Positions 43,632 to 52,510 are shown, counted from the stretch's first letter. The stretch: DNA of 64,000 nt from CAJQQK01 sp963696075 (GCA_963696075.1 CAVOJD010000015.1:1-64000); one strand, 5' to 3'. The notes: a model not told the origin generated them from the letters alone. Program-made: numbers and translations.

Positions 43632-44596
43632 TGGACACCTCGGCTGAGCGCACTCGAGCGGGCCGCACTGCCGGTGGCGTCCTGGAGGCGCATGGTGAGG
43701 CTCAGGATCGGTTCGGCGGCGGGACGGTCGGTGTGGTGGATGAGGAAGCTCCAGCCGAGGCGGGCGGCATGCTGGGCGATCTGTTCGCGATGGGCGGCCA
43801 GGCGGAGCTGGTATTCGCTGCGGATGGTTTCGACGCGGTCGGCCAGCCAGACCTCGTTGCCGGACGGGCTCAGGAACTCGGTGCGGCCATCATAGGGAAG
43901 GGTTTCTTCGGCGGGGTCCGAGATCAAGATCAGGTGGCCCGTCGCGCCGCTGTCAGAGATGGCATCCATTTGGCGCATCGTTTGTTCCGGGGGATCGAGG
44001 AAATCGGAGAACAGGACGACGGCGGAATGGCGCGAGACGCCGATGATCGGTGGCTGGGTCGTGACCAGCGTCGGGTTTTCGGCGTTGAGCCCCAAAGTTT
44101 CGGCGAGGCGGGTCGTGGCGCGGCGGCTCGCGGTCGGGCGGGTGAGACCAAGATAGGCAACGCGTTCGCCGGACCGCACGAGCAGTTCGCTGGCAGCCAG
44201 CAGGAGGACGAGGGCGCGTTCGCGTTTTGCTGCGGGGGCAAGGTGGGAGCGAAACGTCATCGAGGGTGAGAGGTTGGCCCAGAGCCAGAAGGTGTGGGCG
44301 GCTTCCCATTCCCGTTCGCGGACGAAATAGTGGTCGGAGCTGGCGGATCGGCGCCAGTCAATCAGGTTTGCATCGTCGGTCTGTTCGTATTGGCGGAACT
44401 GCCAGAAGGTCTCGCCGGGGCCGGAACGGCGGCGGCCGTGGATGCCATGCACGATCGTATTGGTGACACGCATGGCCTCGACGAGGAGGTCGGGCAGGCG
44501 ATCGGCAAGCGCGAGCGCCTCGCCTTCGGCCTTGAAGACGGAGCGCTCGGATGTGTCGTCTCGTGCTGCGGGGCGCAGACGGCCGATCAATGCCAC
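43628..44596 (-). CDS. DUF58 domain-containing protein
   Basis: A 322-residue protein with the DUF58 signature GRRRSGPGETFWQFRQYEQT followed by DANLIDWRRSASSDHYFVRERE, and a vWA-like remainder (VLLLAASELLVRSGERVAYLG, SAVVLFSDFLDP). It lies six bases after moxR. DUF58 proteins are regular partners of MoxR ATPases, which are thought to remodel vWA-domain proteins. Confidence 0.94.
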   Translation of the reverse strand: MALIGRLRPAARDDTSERSVFKAEGEALALADRLPDLLVEAMRVTNTIVHGIHGRRRSGPGETFWQFRQYEQTDDANLIDWRRSASSDHYFVREREWEAAHTFWLWANLSPSMTFRSHLAPAAKRERALVLLLAASELLVRSGERVAYLGLTRPTASRRATTRLAETLGLNAENPTLVTTQPPIIGVSRHSAVVLFSDFLDPPEQTMRQMDAISDSGATGHLILISDPAEETLPYDGRTEFLSPSGNEVWLADRVETIRSEYQLRLAAHREQIAQHAARLGWSFLIHHTDRPAAEPILSLTMRLQDATGSAARSSALSRGVQ

Positions 44597-44602
44597 GGGC
44601 TA

Positions 44603-45631
44603 CTACTCCAGCCCGCCTGCCAGATCCGCGATGATGGATGAGATCTCGCGGCCTTCTGAACGGGCGGTGAATGTGAGGGCCATGCGGTGCTTCAGGACGG
44701 GTTCCGCTAGTTCCACGACGTCGTCAATCGATGGGGCCAAGCGGCCATCGAGAAGGGCCTTGGCGCGGACGGCAAGCATCAGCGCCTGGCTTGCGCGCGG
44801 ACCGGGGCCCCAAGCGACATACTTGTTGGTGAGTTCGGAGGCGCCGTCGCCGGGGCGGGCGGCGCGCACGAGGCTCAAAATGGCATCGACGACGGTGTCG
44901 GAGACGGGCATCTGGCGCACGAGGCGTTGGATTTCCATCAGCTCCGGGCCGGCCAGGATGGGGTGGACGCGGGCCGTGTTGGTGCCGGTTGTTGCAACGA
45001 GCATGCGGCGTTCTGCGTCCTGATCGGGGTATTCGACGTCGATCTGCAGAAGGAAGCGGTCGAGCTGGGCTTCGGGAAGGGGGTAGGTGCCTTCCTGCTC
45101 GAGCGGGTTCTGGGTGGCCAGGACGTGGAAGGGCTGGGGCACGTCATGGCGCTCGCCGGCGACAGTGACGTGGTGTTCCTGCATCGCCTGGAGGAGGGCC
45201 GACTGGGTGCGGGGGCTGGCGCGGTTGATTTCGTCGGCCATCAGGAGCTGGGCGAAGATCGGGCCCTTGATAAAACGAAACGTACGGCCGCCGCCGCCGT
45301 GCTGTTCTTCGAGAACTTCGGAGCCGATAATGTCGGATGGCATCAGGTCGGGCGTGAACTGGATGCGCTTGGCGTCGAGGCCGAGGATCGTGCCGAGGGT
45401 GTCGACCAGGAGCGTCTTGGCCAGACCCGGAACACCGATCAGCAGGCCATGGCCGCCCGCGAGAATGGTGATCAGCGCGCGTTCGATGACGCGCTCCTGG
45501 CCGAAGATAACGGTGCCGGCACTTTCGCGGACCTGGGCCATGCGATGGCCAGCCGCCTCGATGCGGTCGACGATCTCGGCGTCGCTGGCGTGGCCAGTTG
45601 CGGTGTCAGTCGTTTGTGAGGTGGTTTCCAT
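44603..45631 (-). CDS. moxR: MoxR-family AAA+ ATPase
   Basis: A 342-residue chaperone-like ATPase. Walker A is GVPGLAKT, Walker B is LLMADEINRASPRTQSALLQ, and the sensor region reads VLATQNPLEQEGTYPLPEAQ, then DRF. The C-terminal lid contains KYVAWGPGPRASQALM. MoxR proteins assist activation of enzymes or surface complexes with vWA proteins. It is the first gene of moxR-DUF58-DUF4159-membrane protein, transcribed divergently from DUF1285. Start ATG 45631; upstream residues in the same frame are not conserved. Confidence 0.95.
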   Translation of the reverse strand: METTSQTTDTATGHASDAEIVDRIEAAGHRMAQVRESAGTVIFGQERVIERALITILAGGHGLLIGVPGLAKTLLVDTLGTILGLDAKRIQFTPDLMPSDIIGSEVLEEQHGGGGRTFRFIKGPIFAQLLMADEINRASPRTQSALLQAMQEHHVTVAGERHDVPQPFHVLATQNPLEQEGTYPLPEAQLDRFLLQIDVEYPDQDAERRMLVATTGTNTARVHPILAGPELMEIQRLVRQMPVSDTVVDAILSLVRAARPGDGASELTNKYVAWGPGPRASQALMLAVRAKALLDGRLAPSIDDVVELAEPVLKHRMALTFTARSEGREISSIIADLAGGLE

Positions 45632-45742
45632 GGCCCTACTATAGTGTCGGTCGCAAAGGTGAGAAACTGAGAGGCGGGGAAAGTGGTAAGATTGTGTTGC
45701 GTTGACGCGGCAAGATCGAACCACGAACCGCTTCGGCCTTGA

Positions 45743-45754
45743 TACCATATGGTA
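45743..45754. promoter_or_regulatory. 12-bp perfect palindrome in divergent promoter
   Basis: TACCATATGGTA is a perfect palindrome in the 258-base region between the divergent moxR and DUF1285 genes. It could be an operator; no regulator can be named. Confidence 0.35.
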
Positions 45755-45889
45755 AAGCTCGACGCTTGAGCCTACCCCAAGGCCGATGCTGCCGTCTCGC
45801 CAAAATGCTTGCCGGCTGCCTAAACAACGCGTGAGCGGGCGGCCGGATCAGGTTTTCGAGCCGTTTTTTGATGATTGAGCGGAGTTTTG

Positions 45890-46474
45890 ATGGCGACGAC
45901 CAGCGATGCAACCCGGATCCAGGATCTGAGCCGGCTTCTGGCTGAGCAGGCCAAGGGCGGCCTGCCGCCGGTCGAGAAGTGGAACCCGCCGTATTGCGGG
46001 GACATCGGCATGGCGATCAAGGCTGACGGGACGTGGTTTTATCAGGGATCGCCGATTGGGCGGATGCCGCTTGTGAAGCTGTTTGCGCGGGTTCTCAGGC
46101 GCGATGAAGACGGCCGCCATTATCTCGTGACGCCGGTCGAAAAGGTTGACGTCGCGGTCGATGATGCGCCGTTTCTCGCGGTTGAAATGGAGGTGCGCGG
46201 CGCGGGGGCGGGGCAGGAGCTGATCTTTCGCACCAATGTCGACGATATCGTGACGTGCGGCCCTGCCCATCCGATCCGGTTCGAACGGGAAGCCGGCAGC
46301 GACGGGCTCAAGCCGTACATCACCGTTCGCGGCCGGCTCGAAGCGCTTGTCACGCGGGCGGTCTATTATGATCTGGTGGAATTGGCGCTGACAGGCGACG
46401 TTCGCCCGGACGGCATCAGCGCGGATGTGCCGGGCGTTTGGAGCGGTGGGGCGTTTTTTCAGATGTGGCCCTAG
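45890..46474 (+). CDS. DUF1285 protein
   Basis: A 194-residue protein with the DUF1285 hallmarks PPVEKWNPPYCGDIGMAIKA, GTWFYQGSPIGRMPLVKLFA and RPDGISADVPGVWSGGAFFQ. Cytosolic, role unknown; in Hyphomicrobiales it normally neighbours moxR, and does so here divergently. GCGGAG before the ATG at 45890 supports the start. Confidence 0.93.
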   Translation: MATTSDATRIQDLSRLLAEQAKGGLPPVEKWNPPYCGDIGMAIKADGTWFYQGSPIGRMPLVKLFARVLRRDEDGRHYLVTPVEKVDVAVDDAPFLAVEMEVRGAGAGQELIFRTNVDDIVTCGPAHPIRFEREAGSDGLKPYITVRGRLEALVTRAVYYDLVELALTGDVRPDGISADVPGVWSGGAFFQMWP

Positions 46475-46521
46475 ATCAGATTGAACCCTAGACGTGACGC
46501 AACCCTGGACTTGAGGCGTGA

Positions 46522-47424
46522 ATGACAGATCCAATGGCGCAATCGCATCCGTTTGCCATCACGTTGCTTGGGACCGGGTGCCCGGTCGTCTCGCCGCGCC
46601 GCTATGGGGCGGGTACGCTGGTTCAATGCGGCGGCATGACGGTGTTGGTCGATATCGGCTCGGGCGTGACGCAGCGATTGGTGGAAGCGGGATCGAGCGG
46701 GGCGGAGGTCGATGCGCTCCTGATCACGCATATCCATTCCGACCATCTGGTCGATCTCTACCAGTTCATTGTTTCGTCATGGCACCAGAACCGGGATCGG
46801 GCGCAGGTGATCTATGGCCCGCCCGGACTGGGAAAACTCGTTGCGGACCAGATGGCGGCGTGGCGTGAGGAGCGCGAGCTTCGGATTGCGTTCGAGAAGC
46901 GGACCTCGACGGCGGCGTTCGACATCGAGGTCATCGAATTCGACGCGGATGGTGTTCTGTTCGGCCATGACGGGATGACGGTTTCGGCCGTGCGGGTGGA
47001 ACACCAGCCGATCCCGCATGCGTTCGGGTTCGTCTTCGAGGCGGATGGGCGCAAAGCGGTGTTGTCGGGTGATACCAAACGATGTGACGCGCTGATCGCG
47101 GCGGCCAGGGGGGCGGATGTGATCGTGCATGAAGTCTTTGCGCATGGCCGCGAGCAGGCGCCGAGCGGGACACGCTCAGCTGAGACGTTGGCGCAAGTCG
47201 CGAGCTATCACACGTTGTCGACGGAAGTCGGCGATGTCGCGCGGCAGGCGGGGGCGGGCGCGTTGATTTTAACGCACATCGTGCCGCCGTCGGCTGATCC
47301 AGCGCGCCTTATTGCAGATGCGCGCCAGCATTTCGACGGGTTCGTCGCCGTTGGCGAAGATCTTATGAGAATTGACGTCGCAGGCCGTCAGATCAGCTGG
47401 CGGGAGATGTCGGCCGGCTTCTGA
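46522..47424 (+). CDS. MBL-fold metallohydrolase, RNase Z-like
   Basis: A 300-residue metallo-beta-lactamase-fold enzyme. The metal motif is THIHSDH (His70, His72, Asp74, His75); further ligands lie in LSGDTKRCD and LTHIVPPS, and HEVFAHG supplies the usual V-x-E region. The order of motifs resembles RNase Z/arylsulfatase-like proteins, but the flexible arm of true tRNase Z is not obvious. The ATG at 46522 lies 47 bases after DUF1285. Confidence 0.88.
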   Translation: MTDPMAQSHPFAITLLGTGCPVVSPRRYGAGTLVQCGGMTVLVDIGSGVTQRLVEAGSSGAEVDALLITHIHSDHLVDLYQFIVSSWHQNRDRAQVIYGPPGLGKLVADQMAAWREERELRIAFEKRTSTAAFDIEVIEFDADGVLFGHDGMTVSAVRVEHQPIPHAFGFVFEADGRKAVLSGDTKRCDALIAAARGADVIVHEVFAHGREQAPSGTRSAETLAQVASYHTLSTEVGDVARQAGAGALILTHIVPPSADPARLIADARQHFDGFVAVGEDLMRIDVAGRQISWREMSAGF

Positions 47425-47500
47425 GCAAGCGATGGATCGAATCACTCAGCACGCGCCACCAAGGCGATCCAGGGTCCGCGATGGTGGCGGTGGGTGGTGG

Positions 47501-47770
47501 TCAGTTCAGGATGAATTCACCGTCGACCATTTGCACCTCGGCCGGAGAGATGAGCTTACGGTGCGCGACGCGGACGCGATACAGCGGGCCATCCAGGTTT
47601 TCCGTCCAAAAATTCAAGAAACCCTGCAGTTTCGGGAAGTTGGGGTGCTCGTCGTAGTCCTGCCAAACGAAGGTCTGCAACAACGAGGGGTGATCCGGCA
47701 TGCGATAGAGGATTTCAGCGGTGGTGAGGGAAAAGCCCTTGAGCTGTTGTTCAAATCCGCGATCGATCAT
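47501..47770 (-). CDS. Usg family protein
   Basis: An 89-residue cytosolic protein of the Usg-like family, widespread in alphaproteobacteria and of unknown function. Hallmarks: FEQQLKGFSLTTAEILYRMP, LLQTFVWQDYDEHPNFPKL and FLNFWTENLDGPLYRVRVAH. AAAGGAG before the ATG at 47770 decides the start. Confidence 0.92.
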   Translation of the reverse strand: MIDRGFEQQLKGFSLTTAEILYRMPDHPSLLQTFVWQDYDEHPNFPKLQGFLNFWTENLDGPLYRVRVAHRKLISPAEVQMVDGEFILN

Positions 47771-47970
47771 GGTGGCTCCTTTCGTGAGAGATCCCAAGTC
47801 ACACCAAAAATGATGCCTCGGCTTTCTCGAAGGTCAAGTGAATTCAATGTGTTAGCAGCAAATTGCAGAGAGTGCTGCCAAGGCTGGGTGATGGATTTCA
47901 CGCCGTCTCAACAGCGCGGTAAGGTCGCCGGTGCCATGGTGATGACGGATTTTTGAGAGATGACGTGGCG

Positions 47971-48804
47971 ATGTCTGACGCGCGGGTTCCTGAAACTTCT
48001 CCATCCTGCCGGGGCCGGTGGCTTGATGCCGCCAGCATTGCGCTTTCGTGGCTGACGGTCTTTGTCTTTGCCGGCGGTCTTGCGTTCCTGTCGTATCTTG
48101 AGGGACGCGCGCGCTGGTCCGGGGATGTGGCGCCGGCAGACTGGGTGGCGGGGGCTGCGCCAGAGGACCGCCTCACGCTCGATGCGCGCGAGATTGCCTA
48201 TTGGGGCGATCCGGATGCGCGGTATTCACGCTATGCAACGCGCGGGAAGGCGAAGCCGGTCGCGATCGTGGTGCACTACACATCGGCGAGGCCGGTCAAG
48301 AGCCTGGTCGACTATGGACACCGCCGCGACATGGGCCGGGGCGGGGCGTCGTTCGGGTATCACTTCTATGTCGGGCGGGACGGCGCCATTGTGCAGGGCG
48401 CGCCACTTTCGCGGCGGACGAACCACATCAAGTTCCGCACCAATCCGAGACGGACCGAGACGGCGCGGTATCTCTGGTCCGGCAATACGATCGGGGTGTC
48501 GCTGGTCGGCGGGTGTGATCCGCTGATGCGGCCGAATTTCCGAACGTGGCGGTACTGCTCCGAAGAATTCGTGACCCATAAGCAGCTCGAGGCCGGGCTG
48601 GCCGTGATCCGGGCGCTGCAGGCGCGGTATGGGATGCGGTGCGCCGAAGTTTACGGGCACGGTGATTTGCAGACCGACCGGCAGAGTTTCGAGGGTTATC
48701 GCTTGAGCCGGCTGGCTCGGGCGGGGTGTGACGTGCCTGCCGTGCCGGCGCCCAGGCCGGGGACGACGGCGGCGGCCGTCAAGGGTGATGCGAGCGGGGG
48801 TTAG
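47971..48804 (+). CDS. membrane-anchored N-acetylmuramoyl-L-alanine amidase (Amidase_2)
   Basis: A 277-residue protein with one TM helix (ASIALSWLTVFVFAGGLAFL) and a periplasmic Amidase_2/PGRP-type domain: AIVVHYTSARPV with the first zinc His, SFGYHFYVGRDG and VYGHGDLQTDRQ with the later ligand His and Asp-like region. N-terminally anchored PGRP-type amidases cleave released or cross-linked peptidoglycan. This is a different family from the Amidase_3 enzyme at 29 kb. Start ATG 47971 behind GAGAGATG. Confidence 0.85.
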   Translation: MSDARVPETSPSCRGRWLDAASIALSWLTVFVFAGGLAFLSYLEGRARWSGDVAPADWVAGAAPEDRLTLDAREIAYWGDPDARYSRYATRGKAKPVAIVVHYTSARPVKSLVDYGHRRDMGRGGASFGYHFYVGRDGAIVQGAPLSRRTNHIKFRTNPRRTETARYLWSGNTIGVSLVGGCDPLMRPNFRTWRYCSEEFVTHKQLEAGLAVIRALQARYGMRCAEVYGHGDLQTDRQSFEGYRLSRLARAGCDVPAVPAPRPGTTAAAVKGDASGG

Positions 48805-48831
48805 GCTTCACTCTTTTCTTCGAAGGATGCA

Positions 48832-49605
48832 CTATTCCAGTCGCTCGAATAGCGCGCGGCCGAGCAATCCTATTGTAAAGCCGGCGAGAAAGAAAAAGCA
48901 CGTTGGTACGAGCCACATCCTACCAAAGAGCGATAAATCGCTCGTCTCGAATTCCGCGAAAGCTTCCCGTTTGCTGTGAGATGCCGATATTCCGGGCTCA
49001 ATCGAGATGTAAACCGCAAGGCTCACCATCACTAGGCTCGCCGTGACGAGTAGCGCTACAGGCGGCAACGCGGTGCCGCCCATCCTCTCATGACTGCTGA
49101 GCAATGTCAGCTGCTCAAACTTTCTCCATCCAATGGCGGCTGCGGGTATAGATGAAGCGGCCGCGAATATTAGGCTGATCGCCGCAACGGTCTCGGTGAC
49201 TGCTATGCGTTCCGCAAAGCCTTCAACGATCATTTGCGGTTGGATTTTTCCAAGAGTGGGGAACGCTGGCGTGGACAATCCAGCGAGGCCGTGAAGCAAA
49301 TCAAAAATGGATGTCCACATTTCGCGATGCGCGACAATTGCCAAGATTGCCAGTGCCCAGGAAACTGTAACCAAGACCGTGACTGTGCTTTCTGGGAGTC
49401 TCTTTGGTTGCTTTGAGAAACTGTTCGCTTGAAGCGTATCGTGATGGGGGGCTGCAGGTGTCAGCAAGCTGCCTAAGATTATTGCCACAGGGAAAAGTGA
49501 CACAATGCCTGCCAAGAACAAATAGGGCCAACTCCAGTCCCATAAGAGGATGCAAGGAATGAGGGCGCCTACATAGAGCGCACGTTCCAGGGGGGCAATT
49601 TGCAT
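48832..49605 (-). CDS. polytopic membrane protein, low G+C
   Basis: A 257-residue protein with about six hydrophobic helices (LYVGALIPCILLWDW, YLFLAGIVSLFPVAIILG, VTVLVTVSWALAILAIVA, ISLIFAAASSIPAAAIG, VALLVTASLVMVSLAVYI, CFFFLAGFTIGLLGRALF). No family is recognised. Its G+C is clearly lower than that of its neighbours and it uses more A/T-ending codons, which suggests horizontal gain. Confidence 0.7.
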   Translation of the reverse strand: MQIAPLERALYVGALIPCILLWDWSWPYLFLAGIVSLFPVAIILGSLLTPAAPHHDTLQANSFSKQPKRLPESTVTVLVTVSWALAILAIVAHREMWTSIFDLLHGLAGLSTPAFPTLGKIQPQMIVEGFAERIAVTETVAAISLIFAAASSIPAAAIGWRKFEQLTLLSSHERMGGTALPPVALLVTASLVMVSLAVYISIEPGISASHSKREAFAEFETSDLSLFGRMWLVPTCFFFLAGFTIGLLGRALFERLE

Positions 49606-49726
49606 GATGCCTCGGACCGTGTAGATGAAGACTGAATCCTTCCGCGATCAAATCGTTTTTGACAATCTATGTTTAACTTCGATCCCCTTGCAACTTCGGC
49701 CAACTTGCCGCATGCTTCTCCGCTAA
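49606..49726. other. low-G+C upstream region
   Basis: Holds the promoter of the low-G+C membrane gene (minus strand) and the start of the TPP riboswitch transcript (plus strand). No gene seen. Confidence 0.4.
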
Positions 49727-49819
49727 TCCCCGAGGGGGGCCGGTGGTAGCCGGCTGAGATCGTCCTTTAGTCCGGGCGACCACCCTTTGAACCTGATCCG
49801 GGTCATGCCGGCGAAGGGA
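49727..49819 (+). ncRNA. TPP riboswitch (THI element)
   Basis: The sequence shows the conserved TPP-aptamer blocks: GAGGGGGGCC, then GGCTGAGA, then ACCCTTTGAACCTGATCCGG and GTCATGCCGGCGAAGGGA. The P1 stem closes with TCCC against GGGA. It controls thiamin genes by binding thiamin pyrophosphate. The next frame is a YjbR/MmcQ-like gene 80 bases on, with thiC behind it. Confidence 0.96.
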
Positions 49820-49898
49820 CGGTTCGTGATCACGACACCCTCCCCATATCCAGCAATTTCCCGCGTCGAAACATGGACGTGCGAGCCTCTGCGCGGCG

Positions 49899-50267
49899 AT
49901 GACGAGCGATGACTACAACGCCTTCTGCCAAAGCCTGCCACATACAACCCACGTCGTGCAGTGGGGCGGGGCTGACGTCTGGAAGATCGGCGGCAAGGTC
50001 TTTGCGATCGGTGGGTGGCAGGACGAGGGCGAGGCGCTTTTCGTGACGTTCAAATGTTCGGACATGAGCTATGAGCTGCTCAAGGACACGGCCGGATGCC
50101 GGCCGGCGCCGTATCTCGCCTCGCGGGGCATGAAATGGATCCAGCGCACCAGTGACGAGGGCCTCGATGATGCGGGCCTCAAGGATTACATCGCGGAGAG
50201 CTACCGGCTGGTGGCGAAGGGTTTGACGAAGAAGATGCAGCGGGAGCTGGGATTGCTGGAGGGGTGA
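49899..50267 (+). CDS. MmcQ/YjbR family protein
   Basis: A 122-residue protein of the MmcQ/YjbR (DUF419) family with a CyaY-like fold: SDDYNAFCQSLPHTTHVVQW, VWKIGGKVFAIGGW, FVTFKCSDMSYELL and WIQRTSDEGLDDAGLKDYIAESYRLV. Function is unproven. It lies between the TPP riboswitch and thiC, so it may be thiamin-controlled. A clear binding site before the ATG is lacking. Confidence 0.9.
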   Translation: MTSDDYNAFCQSLPHTTHVVQWGGADVWKIGGKVFAIGGWQDEGEALFVTFKCSDMSYELLKDTAGCRPAPYLASRGMKWIQRTSDEGLDDAGLKDYIAESYRLVAKGLTKKMQRELGLLEG

Positions 50268-50303
50268 TGGATGCGACGTGGGACGACGGTGCGTTTTCCC
50301 ATG

Positions 50304-50413
50304 GTGTCATCCCGGGCAAGCGCAGCGCGACCCGGGACCCAGGGCCAGGAATGCGGGCGTTCAACCAGGATGCCCTGGGTCCCGGCTCTCCCGCTGGTCG
50401 GCCGAGATGACAC
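50304..50413. repeat. palindromic intergenic repeat (REP/RPE-like)
   Basis: A 110-base imperfect inverted repeat: GTGTCATCCCGGG at the left pairs with a degenerate CGAGATGACAC end on the right, and GACCCGGGACCCAGGGC pairs with GCCCTGGGTCCCGGCTC nearer the centre. The tgtcatcccggg form is typical of dispersed repeats in alphaproteobacterial genomes. It lies in the yjbR-thiC gap. Confidence 0.8.
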
Positions 50414-50478
50414 GCAGTGGAAATTGATCGCGCAGCGAATGGGTTGCGCCAGAAACAAGAACTTCAGGGAGAACACAC

Positions 50479-52368
50479 ATGAACAAGATCACGCGTCCAA
50501 GCGAAATGCAGACGCCGGAAGTGACGACCGGGCCGATCATCGGCAGCCATAAAATCTATTCCTCGCCGGAGGGGCATCCGGACGTGCGGGTGCCGTTCCG
50601 CGAGATTACACTGCACGAGACGGCGAATGAGCCGCCGGTGCGGGTCTATGACCCGTCAGGGCCCTACACCGAGACGGACGCGAAAATCGACGTCGAGAAA
50701 GGTCTGCCGCGTATTCGTGAGGCCTGGATCAAGGACCGCGGCAATGTCGAGGGCTACGTCGGCCGGGATGTGAAGCCGGAAGACAATGGCAACGTTGCCG
50801 GCAAGCACCTGGCGCGGGACTTCCCGAATAAGCCTCAGCCGCTCAGGGCGTTGTCGACCGACAAGCCGATCACGCAGCTTGAATATGCCCGCGCGGGGAT
50901 CATCACCAAGGAGATGATCTATATCGCGCACCGGGAGAACCTCGGACGGCAGGAGGCGCTGGCGCGGGCGAAGGCTGCGATTGCCGATGGGGAGAGTTTC
51001 GGTGCGGCGCTGCCGGAGTTCGTGACGCCTGAGTTCGTGCGCGATGAAGTGGCGCGCGGGCGGGCCGTGATCCCGGCCAACATCAACCACGCCGAACTCG
51101 AGCCGCAGATCATCGGGCGCAACTTCCTGGTCAAGATCAATGCCAACATCGGCAACTCCGCCGTGACGTCTTCCGTCGAGGAGGAGGTCGAGAAGATGGT
51201 GTGGGCGATCCGCTGGGGCGCTGATACCGTCATGGACCTTTCGACGGGGCGCAACATCCACAACACGCGGGAATGGATCCTGCGCAACTCGCCGGTGCCG
51301 ATCGGGACGGTGCCGATCTACCAGGCGCTGGAGAAGGTCGACGGCGACCCTGAGAAGCTCGACTGGGAAGTCTACAAGGACACGCTGATCGAACAGTGCG
51401 AGCAGGGCGTCGACTACTTCACGATCCATGCTGGCGTCCGTCTCGCCTATGTGCCGCTGACGGCGCACCGCGTTACGGGCATCGTCTCGCGCGGCGGCTC
51501 GATCATGGCGAAGTGGTGCCTCAGCCGGCACAAGGAGAGCTTCCTCTACGAGCGGTTCGACGAGATTTGCGACATCATGCGCAAGTATGACGTGACGTTC
51601 TCGCTCGGTGACGGGCTGCGTCCCGGGTCGATCGCGGATGCCAACGACCGGGCGCAGTTTGCCGAACTCGAGACGCTTGGCGAACTGACCCAGGTTGCCT
51701 GGGACAAGGGCTGCCAGGTGATGATCGAAGGTCCCGGCCATGTGCCGATGCACAAGATCAAGATCAACATGGACAAGCAGCTCAAGGAGTGCGGGGAAGC
51801 GCCGTTCTATACGCTTGGGCCGCTGACCACCGACATCGCGCCGGGCTACGATCACATCACGAGCGGCATTGGCGCTGCGATGATCGGGTGGTTCGGCACG
51901 GCGATGCTTTGTTATGTGACGCCCAAAGAGCACCTGGGCCTGCCGAACCGCGACGACGTGAAGTATGGCGTGATTACCTACAAGATCGCGGCACATGCAG
52001 CGGACCTTGCGAAGGGTCACCCGGCGGCGCAGATGCGGGATGATGCGCTCTCGCGCGCCCGCTTCGAGTTCCGCTGGGAAGATCAGTTCAACCTTGGTCT
52101 CGATCCCGACACGGCGCGCTCGATGCATGATGAGACGCTGCCCAAGGAAGCCCACAAGGTGGCGCACTTCTGCTCGATGTGCGGGCCGAAATTCTGCTCG
52201 ATGAAGATCACGCAGGATGTGCGCGATTATGCGGCTTCCTTAAATGATCCTGAGTACCAGAAGGCGGCCGAGGGCATGGAAGAGATGTCGGCCAAGTTCC
52301 GCGAGATGGGCGGCGAGGTTTATCTCGAAGCCGATAAAGTGAAAGAGGCGAACAAGGGTCTGGGGTGA
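50479..52368 (+). CDS. thiC: phosphomethylpyrimidine synthase ThiC
   Basis: Radical-SAM enzyme that rearranges aminoimidazole ribotide to the thiamin pyrimidine. The C-terminal iron-sulfur motif CSMCGPKFC is intact, and blocks such as NIGNSAVTSSVEEEVEKMVW, GADTVMDLSTGRNIHNTREW and VMIEGPGHVPMHKI are standard. Length 629 is usual. GGAGAACACAC before the ATG at 50479 sets the start. Confidence 0.97.
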   Translation: MNKITRPSEMQTPEVTTGPIIGSHKIYSSPEGHPDVRVPFREITLHETANEPPVRVYDPSGPYTETDAKIDVEKGLPRIREAWIKDRGNVEGYVGRDVKPEDNGNVAGKHLARDFPNKPQPLRALSTDKPITQLEYARAGIITKEMIYIAHRENLGRQEALARAKAAIADGESFGAALPEFVTPEFVRDEVARGRAVIPANINHAELEPQIIGRNFLVKINANIGNSAVTSSVEEEVEKMVWAIRWGADTVMDLSTGRNIHNTREWILRNSPVPIGTVPIYQALEKVDGDPEKLDWEVYKDTLIEQCEQGVDYFTIHAGVRLAYVPLTAHRVTGIVSRGGSIMAKWCLSRHKESFLYERFDEICDIMRKYDVTFSLGDGLRPGSIADANDRAQFAELETLGELTQVAWDKGCQVMIEGPGHVPMHKIKINMDKQLKECGEAPFYTLGPLTTDIAPGYDHITSGIGAAMIGWFGTAMLCYVTPKEHLGLPNRDDVKYGVITYKIAAHAADLAKGHPAAQMRDDALSRARFEFRWEDQFNLGLDPDTARSMHDETLPKEAHKVAHFCSMCGPKFCSMKITQDVRDYAASLNDPEYQKAAEGMEEMSAKFREMGGEVYLEADKVKEANKGLG

Positions 52369-52378
52369 GACACTCTTA

Positions 52379-52415
52379 GATGGTGTGAGCGAGTCCCAAA
52401 CTCGCTCACACCATC
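52379..52415 (+). terminator. terminator-like hairpin after thiC
   Basis: GATGGTGTGAGCGAGT pairs over 16 bases with ACTCGCTCACACCATC around CCCAA, ten bases after the thiC stop. There is no T-run, so it may also protect the 3' end. Confidence 0.8.
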
Positions 52416-52510
52416 ACTGCCCCATGCCAGTCAGGTCGAACTGATCGGTCTCGAAACTTTGTCTATGACATTGTATGCTTGCGTGCGGTTGAATGCAGTG
52501 GGTGATCATT

